In this document: positions 1-11,414 of the stretch, one piece after another
Numbering within the stretch: position 1 is the stretch's first letter
Layout of the letters: each line of letters begins with the position of its first letter
DNA from: Malachius bipustulatus
Lineage: Eukaryota; Arthropoda; Insecta; Coleoptera; Melyridae
Direction: 5' to 3'
NCBI GenBank assembly: GCA_910589415.1
Contig: OU342637.1
Span: 29,790,162-29,854,161, forward strand
DNA: 64,000 nt
Notes under the pieces: model-generated
What the model was told of the DNA's origin: nothing
What the model saw: only the letters and a program-made list of their open reading frames with translations
Databases searched by the model: none
Translations under genes and position numbers: made by a program

Positions 1-1027
1 CGATTGGCGAAACATTTAAACACGTCGGCGATTTCCTGCCACAGCCCGGCACGAAAACAATTCACTCGGGCAGGACATCTTCTCTCGGAGAATCTCAGAT
101 CAAACATCAAAAAGAGAGAGCGTCACTAAAGGCTATTATTATGGACAATATATTGAACCACGCATTCATGCATTCATGCATAATTATACAGGATGTTCCA
201 GTAATAGCTTAGTTGGTCGTGGATACCTAAAAAATTTTTATCAAGTGTCTGGATGTTAAATTTAAGATTTTTTTAACTTGGAATTTACAACCCGCCGATC
301 TCACCCTCCATCTTTTACCTCTGGCTACGCCGGTGGATTGGATTACTCTACTGAAGCTTCTATTGTTGCCAGTTCTATTGGAATTCCGTCAGGACCCTTT
401 CCTCTTATAATTACTTCCTTTGGTAGGTCCCGTGGCATGTAATACCTCAACCTGAAATATATCTGGTTCTATTTCAGTCACGGCTTTTCACACATATTTT
501 TTTTTTTTAAGATTGGCATTTTTATTGACAGGAGCTTTAAGGAGGTTTTGATTTGTACAACGTAAGTAATTTCACCGACATATCTCATACCTTTCTAGTT
601 ATCTGACAATATAAAAGCCATTGCAGGTTGTAATGAACCCACCTAGAATTTCTATCAAGGTCGTTATGTATAGGTAGTTCTTATTCTTATATGATGCAGA
701 GCTGAAACAACTAGAAAAAAAAACATTACGGGTTGATGCTACCCTGATCTTTGTTCGCTAAAAACGACCAGGATTCACCTTATCGCTTGCAAGTGAGTAA
801 TATAAACAACCATAAATCGAACAGAACTTCCAGATGATCCTCGTAATTTTCAACGTTTAATCTCTCCACCTTTATTATTGCTGAAAAAGTGATATTTTCT
901 TGGCAGAAACGCTTTACGTCAAAGAAAAAATATGCTGTTGCATCCCTATTTTGAAGAATTTTGAAGATTAGGCCTGTTGAGCCTTGCACTATTAGAATGT
1001 CGTAAATAGGAGTTTGGTTGCAGTTTG
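1..1027. other. non-coding, no gene recognised
   Basis: No open frame here resembles a known protein. An ACAGGATGTTCC motif at about 188-199 matches the short ends that recur on dispersed repeats elsewhere in the window. A poly-T tract lies near 497-508. Nothing else is supported. Confidence 0.6.
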
Positions 1028-1839
1028 GTTACGTTGACGTGGATGTTACAAAAAATGACATCGTTATCCATAATGTTTTCGAAAAATCGTTTCGTTGTAG
1101 TGGGTTCTAAAGAAATGTTACTTTACGTTATGACGCTTATTATTCTGCAAATAAGCTGGCCGTAGACATATAACGATTCACATAACGTTATTCACTCATG
1201 TTCCTTAGAAGAACAGTTACTTAATTGCGATTTTTGTAACACGATACGGAAAATGACATAATGCAACGTTCGTATACAGAAACAGCGTTACGTTGACGTG
1301 GATTTTACAAATAATGCTATCGTTATCCACAAAGTTCTCCAAAAATGGTTACGTTGTATTGCGTTCTAAAGAAATGTTACTTTACGTTATCCAACGTTCT
1401 GCAAATGAGCTAGCCCTAGACATAACGGTTCACTTAACGTTATTGACTCGTGCTCCTTAGAAGAACATTTAGGTGATTGCAATTTTTGAGACATGAAACC
1501 GAAAATGACTTAATGCAACGTTCAGTAAAACGTTGCTTACGTTATGCAACGTTGTGCAAAAAATGCGGGCGTATACAGAAACAGCGTTACGTTGACTTGG
1601 ATTTTACAAAAAAATGCAATCATTATCCAGAAAGCTCTCGAAGAATCGTTACGTTATATTGCATTCTAAAGAAATGTTACTTTACGATGTCCAACGTTCG
1701 CAAATGAGTCAGCCGTAGAAATAACGATAGACGTAACGTTTTTTGTAACACGAAACTAAAAATTACTTACAACATTCTTTAAAACGTTTCTTGCATTATG
1801 CAACGTTATGCAAAAGATACGGTCGTATACAGAAACAGC
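1028..1839. repeat. three-copy tandem repeat, ~254-299 bp units
   Basis: Three successive units start with GTTACGTTGAC at 1028, 1287 and 1586, and a fourth start at 1840 is lost almost at once. Each unit then carries TTATCCA, a TTCTAAAGAAATGTTACTTTACG block and, near its end, GTATACAGAAACAGC. The middle unit is longest (299 bp) because of extra AACGTT-rich sequence. Units are diverged, so the array is old. Open frames inside it are by-products of the repeat. It may be a satellite fragment or the tandem interior of a non-autonomous element. Confidence 0.8.
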
Positions 1840-1987
1840 GTTAACGTTACTTCAGTTAATCAAGAGTTATTTTTACCGACTTTAACGAATGGCATAAATG
1901 ATCTTGAATCTGCGCTACGTTATTATCTCGTCATAGTGAAATTCTGGTGATAGCGAATATTGTTTACTGTTCGTTATAATAGGAATA

Positions 1988-2160
1988 TGTGACGCTTTTG
2001 TGGAAAACGCTTTGACGGGTCGATTTTTTTAGATGTCATCATCTTTTGACATGTGACATCATTCTTCTGACGATTGTTATGACGTCATTGTTTTTGGTAA
2101 TTTTTTACTACTTTACTACCCCTACTTGTGATACACCATTGCAAAGGCCTTTTGAAGAAT
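1988..2160. repeat. dispersed repeat family C, copy 1
   Basis: This shares ordered blocks with 61205-61440: a start like TGACG..TGTGGAAA.CGCTTT, then GGTCGATTTTTT, a run of ATGACATC/GACGTC words and CCCCTACTTGTGATAC. It contains a perfect TGACGTCA palindrome at 2080-2087. The homology is diverged and the ends were not fixed. Element class unknown. Confidence 0.55.
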
Positions 2161-3871
2161 TTTTAAACAAAAGAAAGTTGTAATTTTTTTCCTAAGAAAT
2201 TTTTTTTGCGCTTGGCACGTATATTCGTACATACAACATAGTTAAACGCTCAATTGTTGAAGACTTTAAAAAGTCAGAAAAAATTTAAATTTGAAATACA
2301 TGCCCTTACTTTTCTTGATTAATGTCCATGTGGAACCAAGAGGAAAGAGTTTCATCTTAAGAAGACCTTAAACGTGGTTCATAACAAAATTAAATATTTG
2401 TTTTTCGCGAAAAAAGTTTTAAATTTGGAACGATGATCACAATAGAGGGTTGCCAAAATAGGGATCAAAAACCAATGACGTCATAGAAATTTTTTTCAAT
2501 CAGAAGAAGGCATTAAAAAAAGAATCGATTTGTTACATAACGGAATTATGAACTTTATTCCAAACTTCATACACACCCTGTAAGTATATTAACGAATCGC
2601 CTTATTGGAGATAATTACAAGTGGGTCGCATCACCATTAATTATGAGGGCTTCGTCCTTTAATAAAGTGCTTGCTCTACGACTGGGACGTATTAGAAGAA
2701 AAGGTCAGAAAAAGGGGACGTCACAGTTTTCTTTCTGACGGTTCGGATCGTCGACTCTCATGTTAGAAACAGTAGAAGTAAGAGGTGAAACGTTTGCTCA
2801 ATTGTCAAAGCGTGCCTGAACGAGGGAATCCAAATAAACGTTAACCTGTGAACATTCCCAGGATATCCTGAAATCACTAAAAATACAAAGCGAACAATTT
2901 TTCGCAGCAGGATCTAGAAATTGTCATTGTTGATTTATTTACACTTTTTTATCCATTAAAAGATGTTTGGTGGAAATGGCTTCTTCGTGAACCATATCAA
3001 AGTTAAAATATCACAGAATTTCAGAAAAGATAAAAAGATTACGTTCAAGTTAGTTTTTTGGGTGATGTAACGGTTTGTTAATAAAAAAAGTGAAAACCAA
3101 ATTCATCTTGTGTTATTGAATTTTCCTCTACATACTTATACTTATAACATTGCCGAACAAACTTGACTTTGATTGATAGACTATCACAAGAGGAGATGAT
3201 ACGATGGAGATGGACTTTCCGCTTGTAGTCTATTCTTGTTGACATCTTATAAGAGCATGTTATTATTTAGGAAGAATGCATGTTTTCTTCCAGTAGAGGG
3301 AACGAGATTTCTATCATCCGAAATCCTCTTTCCATCATTGCTAAGCCACGCGGAAAATTTAATTTTGTATTGGGAACCAGTTTGGCCGTGTAATTTCACC
3401 TCGCCGGCAGTAAAAAGCTGCTTCTTTATTCTGCCCAGAGTGCACGTCCTCTCCTTGATGTAATGGCATTAGTTCACTGAAAATCCCCTGCAATTATTTA
3501 ATTCACTTCAAGCCAGTTCCCGTAACCTCTTAGAGGGAATTCATCATCCCTTTGGGGTCCTCGGTGGTGACGATAGATTTTTAAACTTTCTCTCCAGTTC
3601 GATTATGATCGATCAAGTCGAGTCTGAAAATTTCAGGCCACAATGGGATTTTTAATGGTGGTTGGAAGACGATGATTGTTTTTAATGATTCTGAGTAAAT
3701 ATGACCTGGAAAAAATTAAAAAACGATAGAAATTCATTCAACATAACCTTTTAAAACACATAAAAATTAAGAAAGAAAAAAATATTCATAAAAAATGCAG
3801 AGAATATGTAAAAAAGGATCCCTTTGTCACTTCAACTGACCAAAAAAAAAAGAGTTTGTTTGGAGGGTGTT
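2161..3871. other. non-coding, no gene recognised
   Basis: AT-rich sequence without a recognisable gene. A second TGACGTCA lies at 2476-2483 and a CACCCTG element-end motif at 2574-2580. A TTTTTCGCGAAAAAAG word near 2401 recurs at 61436-61452, so family C may extend to here. Confidence 0.5.
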
Positions 3872-3928
3872 GGAGTCAACTCCTAAAACGGGGAAAGGTA
3901 GCATTTCCCCGTTTTAGGAGTTGACTCC
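3872..3928. repeat. perfect 25-bp inverted repeat
   Basis: Left arm 3872-3896 starts GGAGTCAACTCC and ends CGGGGAAA. The right arm, 3904-3928, is its exact reverse complement, with a 7-nt loop GGTAGCA. Further copies of AGTCAAC and AGTCAACTCCT follow within about 35 bp (near 3934 and 3950). It is probably the snap-back terminus of a small DNA element. No target duplication was found. Confidence 0.85.
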
Positions 3929-5489
3929 TAGCAAGTCAACAAACATAGCAAGTCAACTCCTCAGACCTAGGTAGGATATGTTTATTTACAATATGGCGGG
4001 GCATCCTGGCCTAATGTTACAAATCAAAGTATACCGTATTTATCGTACTTGAAGATCCTTACTCCTGATCCCTTAGTAGATAAAAAATATAAAGGAACAG
4101 ATTTCATTTATGAAATCCTGGAAGCCCGTTTGGCTTTGAGACCTTTTTAGAATTCTAAAGAAAGGCAGGAATGTAATCTCTGAATGGCACATCTTAATTT
4201 ATTTTGCTGACATTTCGCTATATTTCGCGTTCTTTATATCTGTGTTCGGCTGAAGAAATAAATAAAGTGTAGGTTGTCTAGCTCAAAGAATGAAGTCATT
4301 ATCTAAAGTGCGTAACCGCAAGGAACTTGTATAAGAAAATATTATAAGACCCTGAACCAGAGATATCGTTGTTTAACTCCTAAAAACTCTGGTAAGAGGA
4401 ATATTTCAATCATTAATTTAAGGATACGCCTCCAAAACTCAAAAAAAAAAAAAAACTGAATGGAAAAAATGACTTCCGGAAATAATTCTAATAACACCCT
4501 CCTGTAATATTAAAATTGAATTAATTATCGATCTTACGAATTTTTGTCTCAAATCGAGTTTTTTTTTCTCCAGCAGCCACCTCTTGAAAGTTTTTGAATT
4601 CACAAGCAACATTACTAAAGCACGAACAGATTCCAAAGTCCAAATCGGAATGCAGAGGGAAAACTCCTTCGAGTGTTTAAATTTGCACTCCAACTCTGTT
4701 CCTTCGTGCCTATTTTATTCAAGTAAGAATCCTCCAGGATGCTGTTTGAAAGAAAGTAATAGACCACGAAACTGCCCCTAAATCCTAAATAATATATTCA
4801 CTCTTCCCTTGACACCGAGTATCAGTGTAGTGCTGAGTAAAAAGTACACTGTAGAGAAGGGAGACCGATTTTCCGCCCTATTCCAAACAAAAAATGTTGC
4901 AATAATAAAATTATTATGATTGACTACGATTTCATTCATTTTGGCGTATAGGGAATCGTTCAGAAGGGCATTTTTTGAGAAATTAACCTAACAAATGATG
5001 AATTTTTGCCGAAAATTCATTTTTAATTTTTGATGGCAATCAACTAGGTAGGTATTCAAATTTATACGATTTGGAAAATCTTCATCCTTATCCAAAATCT
5101 TCATTAACTAGAGAGCGAGTTCGCTTCGGTGATCGAGGAGCTTGGATCTATGCTGCGGCAGGACTCTGCGTGGATGGCAGAATCGTTATCTCTGACTGAT
5201 GTAACCTAGTCGCCAGGATGCAAATATGTAGTAGGCACTTTTGTCTCTTTTCTTCGAACTCACATGCATGCATGACTTGGTATGTGATACCTACAGCTGA
5301 GAATTGTGGCATCCGAGAGACATAACCCAAGTTTCGGTGTTGTTCCCTTTTACAGTCGACGATTTCCATTATTTTTGCCACATTTTTAAGAAGCATTGAA
5401 AAAAAAGCTCGATCAAAACAATTTATTGACTTAAAATTGCATAGTGTTTTATTACTTAAGTACTTAGTCTTACTTAGTTGTGTATAATC
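3929..5489. other. non-coding, no gene recognised
   Basis: No recognisable coding sequence. An A tract lies at 4440-4455. The short open frames around 4439-4781 and 5148-5396 have no family features. Confidence 0.55.
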
Positions 5490-5600
5490 TTGTAACTAAA
5501 TTTCTAACTATCTTTTTTTCTATTTCCAGGTAAGTTTTCTGCCAACCAGTGAAAAGATAACTTGAGTGTAAACTTTCCAAGTTCTAGAGAGTAAGTAAAA
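5490..5600 (+). other. candidate recursive splice site with short RS-exon
   Basis: A complete 3' splice site is joined directly to a consensus 5' splice site. A branch-point-like CTAAC lies near 5503-5507, followed by a pyrimidine tract and TTTCCAG ending at 5529. GTAAGT follows immediately at 5530-5535. A second strong donor, GAGA|GTAAGTA, starts at 5591, which would define a 61-nt exon (5530-5590) with stop codons in all three frames. This is the layout of ratchet points (zero-length exons) in very long insect introns, and of the stop-containing RS-exons described in vertebrates. The alternative is an ordinary small non-coding exon or chance. It would fit a plus-strand intron ending at the candidate acceptor at 24780. 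No transcript evidence is available. Confidence 0.45.
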
Positions 5601-6369
5601 GCATCCTCATCGTTTCGTGTCTGCCGCAGTAATATATTTACTTTTTTTTTATTTTATTGAATTTCTCTCAGAAACTTACCTCTTTCGAGTTACCTCATTT
5701 CATTTCGTGAAGATGAAGTTTGTTTTTCATTAAATTTTAAGGCTAGTTAATATTAAATATGTCTACTCTTGAGAAGGCAAATTTATTCCCTAAGTAAAGC
5801 AATTCGCCATTTTATTAAAATTAAAGACATACGCCAGGAATAAACTAATAATTATAATTTATAATATTTGCTTATTAAAAGTCGTTGATTTCCTCCCGCT
5901 TCAAAACGTCAGTTGATTGACAGGTTATGTATTCCGGGAGTCTCTCCAGGACTATCACAAAGGTATTAGTGAGTTATTTGGCACTCCCTCGATGCATAAA
6001 AAGCGTGACTGAGATGTAAAACATCGATATTATGAAACCAGGAAGGCTGGACCTGAAGGATAAGGTCGAGACTAATCGATCGACAACCCCGTGGCTCAAG
6101 GACCTCCCTTGAAAGGAAAGTCCTAAGCCCGCCTTTGCTCTTTTAAAACGGATTGCGTTCAATTTCACCCGCTAAAACCAACTTTCGTTTTCTATTCATG
6201 CACTGCATGTTAAAAAAGTAGGCCAGAAAGATTATTATTAGTTCTTTGTCAAATTTTTTTATGAAGGTTGGAACATATTTTTGGATTTTATAAAGAGGGT
6301 TTATTAAAATATACCTACCTATGAAGACGCACTGTGGTAATATGGTGGCATAGATACTCTTTGATAATT
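5601..6369. other. non-coding, no gene recognised
   Basis: AT-rich sequence leading into the minisatellite. No domain-like frame is visible; the 64-codon frame at 5974-6168 looks random. Confidence 0.5.
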
Positions 6370-7860
6370 AAATTAAAATTAATTTTTCCACAACTAATTG
6401 GCGACTAAAAACGGGATAGCACTATGTAATTTTTAATTTTGATACATTTTCCACTTTTGAATTTTTCGAAGTTCATGTGGAATTAACAAAAACGACTGTA
6501 ATTTTGTAAAAACAAAAACGACAAAATTAATTTTTCCACAACTAATAAGTGAATAAAAACCAGCAAATTTATAAAAAAGGCTGTTGTTTTTTAAAAACAA
6601 AAAAGCGGAAAATTTAGCACTGGGTAACTTTTTATTTTGATACATTTTCCACTTCTTCCTCCAAGTTCATGTAGAGTTAGCTAAAAGTGCTGCAATTTTT
6701 TAAAAACAAAAGCGACAAAATTAATTTTTACACAATTAATTAAAGACTAAAAAATGGATAATTTAGCACTACTTAACTTTTTATTTTGTAACATTTTCCT
6801 TTTTACCTTTTCTAAGTTCTTGTAGAGTTAGCAAAATAGGCTGTAATTTTTTTGGGAACAAAAGCGACAAAAATTATTTTCCACAACTAATTAGCGACTG
6901 AAAAGCGAAAAATTTGGCACTCCTTAATTTTAATTTTGATACATTTTTCATTTTACCTTTGCCAAGTTCATGCAGAGTTAGGCAAAAAAGGCTTTTTTAC
7001 AAACAAAAGCGACAAAACTTATTTTTCTACAACTAATCTGTGACTAAAAAGCGGAAAATTTAGCACCACGAAACTTCATATTTTGATACATTTTCTACTT
7101 CTAAGTTCATGTAGTATTGGCAAAAACGTCTGCAGTTTACATAAAAAAATTAAGCGACAAATTGAATTTTTCCACAATTAATTATTGATTAAACGGGCGA
7201 CAATTTAGCACTATAAATAGGCTGTAATTTTTTTGGGAACAAAAGCGACAAAAATTATTTTCCACAACTAATTAGCGACTGAAAAGCGAAAAATTTGGCA
7301 CTTCTTAATTTTAATTTTGATACATTTTTCATTTTACCTTTGCCAAGTTCATGTAGAGTTAGGCAAAAAAGGCTTTTTTTACAAACAAAAGCGACAAAAC
7401 TTATTTTTCTACAACTAATCTGTGACTAAAAAGCGGAAAACTTAGCACCACGAAACTTTATATTTTGATACATTTTCTACTTCTAAGTTCATGTAGTATT
7501 GGCAAAAACGTCTGCAGTTTAAATAAAAAAATTAAGCGACAAATTGAATTTTTCCACAACTAATTATCGATTAAACGGGCGACAATTTAGCACTATATTA
7601 ACGTGCGGTACATTTTACACTTTAACTTTATCAAATTTATGTAGAGTTAGCAAAAACTGCTGTATTTTTTTCAAAACAAAGGCGACAAAATTAATTTTTC
7701 CATAACTAGTTAGCGACTAAAAAGCAAAAAAAATTAGCACTACCTAACTTTTAATTTTGATAATTTTCTACTTTTTTTTAAGTTTTCGAAGTTTTCAAAG
7801 TTTTCGAAGCGAACAAAATTTTTCCACAGTGAATTAGCGATTAACAAGCGGTTAAATCCT
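6370..7860. repeat. ~146-bp minisatellite with a 381-bp higher-order duplication
   Basis: About ten units share TTTTTCCACAACTAATTAGCG, AAGCGGAAAATTTAGCACT, TTTTGATACATTTTC and AAGTTCATGTAGAGTTAG. The CACAACTAATT word recurs near 6391, 6539, 6731, 6883, 7029, 7173, 7263, 7411, 7556 and 7702, so the basic period is 144-152 bp. Two spacings differ (192 and 90 bp). Superimposed on this, about 6835-7210 is repeated almost exactly at about 7215-7595 (offsets 380-383 bp), while neighbouring units are clearly diverged. This indicates one recent segmental duplication or unequal exchange in an old array. Confidence 0.85.
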
Positions 7861-8714
7861 AATGGATTTGTCTGTTAATTTTCCAAAATAACTTTTGCTA
7901 AGTTAATGGTCGCTACAATTTCATTACAATTCCACAATGTTTTATTAAAAAAAAAATGCAAGCCTAGGCCTGGTGAACAACTCCAGTTGGTGTTGTTTTT
8001 TTTTTGATATTGTTCATTATTATTTTTTTTACTCTCTAATTATTGGTTTTTGATTTATTTCAAACTAAAAGAGCGTGTAATTTTAACGAATCCACAGAAA
8101 ACGTTAAAAAACCTCTTTATTTGCCTAATAATGTTTGTATTTCCACTCATTGAATTTCTCCATAAAAGAATATACGCTCAATTTTGTTTAGAATGAAAAT
8201 AACGATCCGCTTAAAATAAACAAAATGAAACTGGATCGAAGAAGGAAAATATTTTTCCCGATTTCAAAATATACATTTCTGCAGCCATATACCTACCTTT
8301 ACCTAAGTATTAAATTTAATGTCTATACACGGAGCTGGGAGACATTAGCCTGCAGATTTCCAAGCGCCTTCTGAATCGTTCCTCACGAGATTCAACTTCA
8401 GTCCCAAGCTCTGTGCGCTTAACCAAGATTGATGGTGGAATTTAATAAAGCTGTAGATAACAGAGACCCAGTTTACATATAAATTCAATGAGAAAGGCCC
8501 AAAACCTACATATTTACCTAAATAACTCCAGCATGTTGAATTTATAATCTACACATGAAATATGAGGAAAGTCTAATTTAGAAACTCCGCTTTTATTCTA
8601 ATCTTTTTTTTTTGAGGTGGGCGTTCGTTACACACCTAAATGAAAGAATTTATCTTACTTTGCGTATTATTTAGGCGAGTACCTAATTACCGAAATTTAT
8701 TATTTAAGAAATCT
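7861..8714. other. non-coding, no gene recognised
   Basis: Homopolymer-rich AT DNA (poly-A near 7948, poly-T near 7996 and 8607) between the minisatellite and the LINE remnant. No gene-like frame. Confidence 0.5.
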
Positions 8715-9270
8715 TTCACAGGCGGTATGAAACGCGAGTTTCAAGAAACTATTCTACAAATTAGAACACTTTGGAATAAGAGGTAAATTTTGCGAATGGT
8801 AAGCTTCTTCAACAACAGAACGTTCTCCGTTCGAATTGTTGAGGCTTTTTCATCTGAGAAGGATATTCTTCGCGGAGTCCCCACGGTTCTCTTCTCGGTG
8901 CAATTATGTATTTTCATTCTCTATACTTCTGACCTTTCCTACCTTCTTCAGTCGTCTTCCTCTTTCTTGGACCTGAAAATATATGGAACCCCATATGGAA
9001 TCAAACATCACGATTCTGAGTGATCTGAATGTTCCTGATTGTTCCTGACCGATGCCATATACCTATTTCTACGTATGCAGGACCTGTTTGGTCTGGGATA
9101 GCGTTTTGCTTGACTCATTCCAGAGAAGAGCCACTAGACTTCCTTTCATAGTGCTAAAAGGATCCACTTGAGGTCTTCTTATGTACGTCGAAGGAAAGAA
9201 GAGACCTGGTAAAGGCATTTGAGATTCCAAGGGCCTCTTTGCAGTCCTGTTTAACGACCAAACTTAAATA
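8715..9270 (+). pseudogene. degenerate jockey-like LINE reverse transcriptase
   Basis: Reading across frames gives the later part of a non-LTR RT domain. LFYKLEHFGIRGKFCEW is at 8749-8799, where the next codon is a stop in place of a usual leucine. After a frameshift comes FFNNRTFSVRI...FSSEKDILRGVP (about 8803-8884), then FILYTSDL, the block around the catalytic-loop region. Further on, LDSFQRRATRLPF at about 9110-9148 is the motif usually found near the end of jockey-clade RT ORFs. The conserved GVPQG is altered to GVPTV. The ORF is broken by a stop and several frameshifts, and the N-terminal endonuclease is not visible. It is certainly non-functional. The clade is inferred from remembered family motifs. 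Confidence 0.75.
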
Positions 9271-9339
9271 GTAAGAAAAGCATTTCCAGCAACTTGATCC
9301 ACTTGATGGTCTTGCTCCCAAAAGAGTTTACTCACATAG

Positions 9340-9655
9340 AGACCTCGGAATAGTGAGTATGCCCAACTGTTCCTCCATCCGTCTTCGTTTGATTGTTCCT
9401 GATCCATGTCAGGTCTATTCTTGCGCATGCAAGCAGAACCTGTAACTGTATGGTCTAGGATAGGGTTTTGCTTGAGTCGTTCCAGAGAAGAGCCACTACT
9501 AGACTTAATTTCACAGTCCCTCGTCCTTGTTACTTAAGGTCTTCAACCTTCTAACTCCTTCCGCACGTCGAAGGAGAGAGAAGATCTGATAACGGCACTT
9601 AGGATTCTCAAGGGCCACTTTGGAGTCATCTGTTACGACCAAACTTTTATACACT
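9340..9655 (+). pseudogene. second copy of the LINE 3' segment
   Basis: This is a diverged repeat of 9028-9268. Shared landmarks are TGTTCCTGA.C.ATG.CA, a GGTCT.GGATAG..TTTTGCTTGA block, TTCCAGAGAAGAGCCACTA, CACGTCGAAGGA and TTACGACCAAACTT. It encodes LESFQRRATTRLNF, a version of the same terminal motif with one extra codon. The direct repetition could be two insertions in tandem or a segmental duplication of one dead LINE. Non-coding now. Confidence 0.65.
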
Positions 9656-9718
9656 GTAAAAACCCCTATACACTCTGTTAAAGTTGAATTCTCTCACAGG
9701 CTATATGAAAATAAAATA

Positions 9719-9887
9719 ATATACAGGATGTTCTATATTTAAAAGTGAAACAACATTGGTGATTAGATTGTTCATCTAAAATATCACAAGCAATTATGTC
9801 TTACTTAATGTCAATAAAAAAATCTATTTAAAGTGCATAAACTTTTAATGATGATGAACTGCAATAATGTGAGTCACCCTGTATAAT
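9719..9887. repeat. short element with TATACAGG-type inverted ends
   Basis: The left end reads ATATACAGGATGTTC (from 9719) and the right end GTCACCCTGTATA (to 9885). The outer ~10 bp are imperfect inverted repeats and enclose about 170 bp without coding potential. The same end motif appears singly at many other places in the window. Probably a non-autonomous DNA element. Class unassigned. Confidence 0.4.
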
Positions 9888-11342
9888 TTTTTTCTGTGTT
9901 TCTGGCGAGATTTAAAAAAATTCAATGTTAATAAATTAGGTACATCTCGATCTGAAATTAGGGAAGCTAAGCTATTATAATTCTGCTACAATCTTGCAAC
10001 GTCAAACTCTGATTAGCAATTTATATCTAATTACGTTAATGCACAATCTCGTTGAGAAATGTGAAGCATAAGCGATTTCGCGTCTAGAGACTAACTACGT
10101 TGAACGTAATCGTCAACGCTCAACGCCGCTTTAAAGGGCTAAGGTTTCCAACAAGAACGTCTCCCTCACGAGGTGAATTTCATTAATCGTCTTCTATAAT
10201 ACAGAGTCCTACATCATTATAGTCCTGCTATAAAACAAAAAGCCCTAAAGAAAAAAATTATGCGATTTGGTAACAAGGAAGAATGAAGGATTCTAAACGC
10301 AGTTGAACGATAACATTAAAACTTTGTCAATATTTCTATTGATTATTTCTAACAACAACTGCTTGAATTATAATAAAATACTTTCCCTTGCCCTTATAAA
10401 AAAGCTTTCCAGGAAAAGTCGACGTGCGTAATAAAAACATGGTAAAATTTGAGTTTGATAATTAAGTAATTGGAACGTTTCCTTATACTAACAAGAAGAA
10501 AAAGGACTTTCTTTAAGACATAAAAAGGTAGTAGTAAATACTATGGCTCTAGATACAATTTTAGGAACTTTAATTGAAAATGTTGCGCCAGCTTTTACCG
10601 GAATATCTAATTAATTATTAATAAAGAAACACTTACTTAAAATTTTGCCAGAATTATTCAGAGTAATTTTATCAAAATGGAGCGATTTTTTTTGTGTTGA
10701 ACCACCTCCAACTCGTTTTCCCTGAGCTGGTGCTTCCCTGAAAACAGCTTACCATATTGATGAAGAAAATATTTACGGTTTGACTGGAAATCAAGCCCGA
10801 GTTTGAAGTTTTCCAATTAAAATTTACCCTTAATTAAGGAGACCTTCAAACACCCAATTAAGAGTTACTTACAATAAAGCAGAATTACCTACTTACTAAG
10901 TGTGATTTGGATAATAAAGGGCCGACTACTCAGAACGTAGACTGGATTATAGAAATACGTTATTAAGAAAGGGATGCTGAAAGGGAGGGATTAATCCTAG
11001 CCCCCGACTCATGTGTGAACCGTATCACATATATTATGTATCATGGAACTTTAAAATTGAGTAGATCAATATACAACGTGTTTCATAATAACATGCTCAT
11101 ATTTAGGGAGGTTATTTTACTCTAGGACCCTTTTGAGAGAAAAGAAACTTGATATAAATAATATTATGTCCTAAAAGTCTTACTGTTGATGGTAAAGTTT
11201 TATTTAAAAAATTATTTTTTTGTTAAATATTCAACAATCAAGAGCAGCCTCTTTTTGATGCTAACGAATATCTCAAGTTTCATCAAAATGGCTGCAAAGA
11301 TTTTTGAATAAATAATAAAAAAATCATTTTTTTTGTAAACCT
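9888..11342. other. non-coding, no gene recognised
   Basis: No recognisable gene. The stretch 11040-11340 has the style of the dispersed repeat at 20.4-22 kb (a TTTCATCAAAATGGCTGCAAA word followed by T/A tracts), which suggests decayed repeat DNA. Confidence 0.45.
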
Positions 11343-11414
11343 TTATCACCCTATAGTTCAATAGTTGAGACTTTTACGACAGAGGTCATAATATGAAGTT
11401 TTTCGCTCAAATAT
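11343..11414. repeat. short inverted-end repeat
   Basis: TCACCCTATA near 11346 and TATACGGGGTGA near 11403 are imperfect inverted copies of the TATACAGGGTGA end motif, 50-60 bp apart. It is either a tiny non-autonomous element or the facing ends of two elements. Confidence 0.35.
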
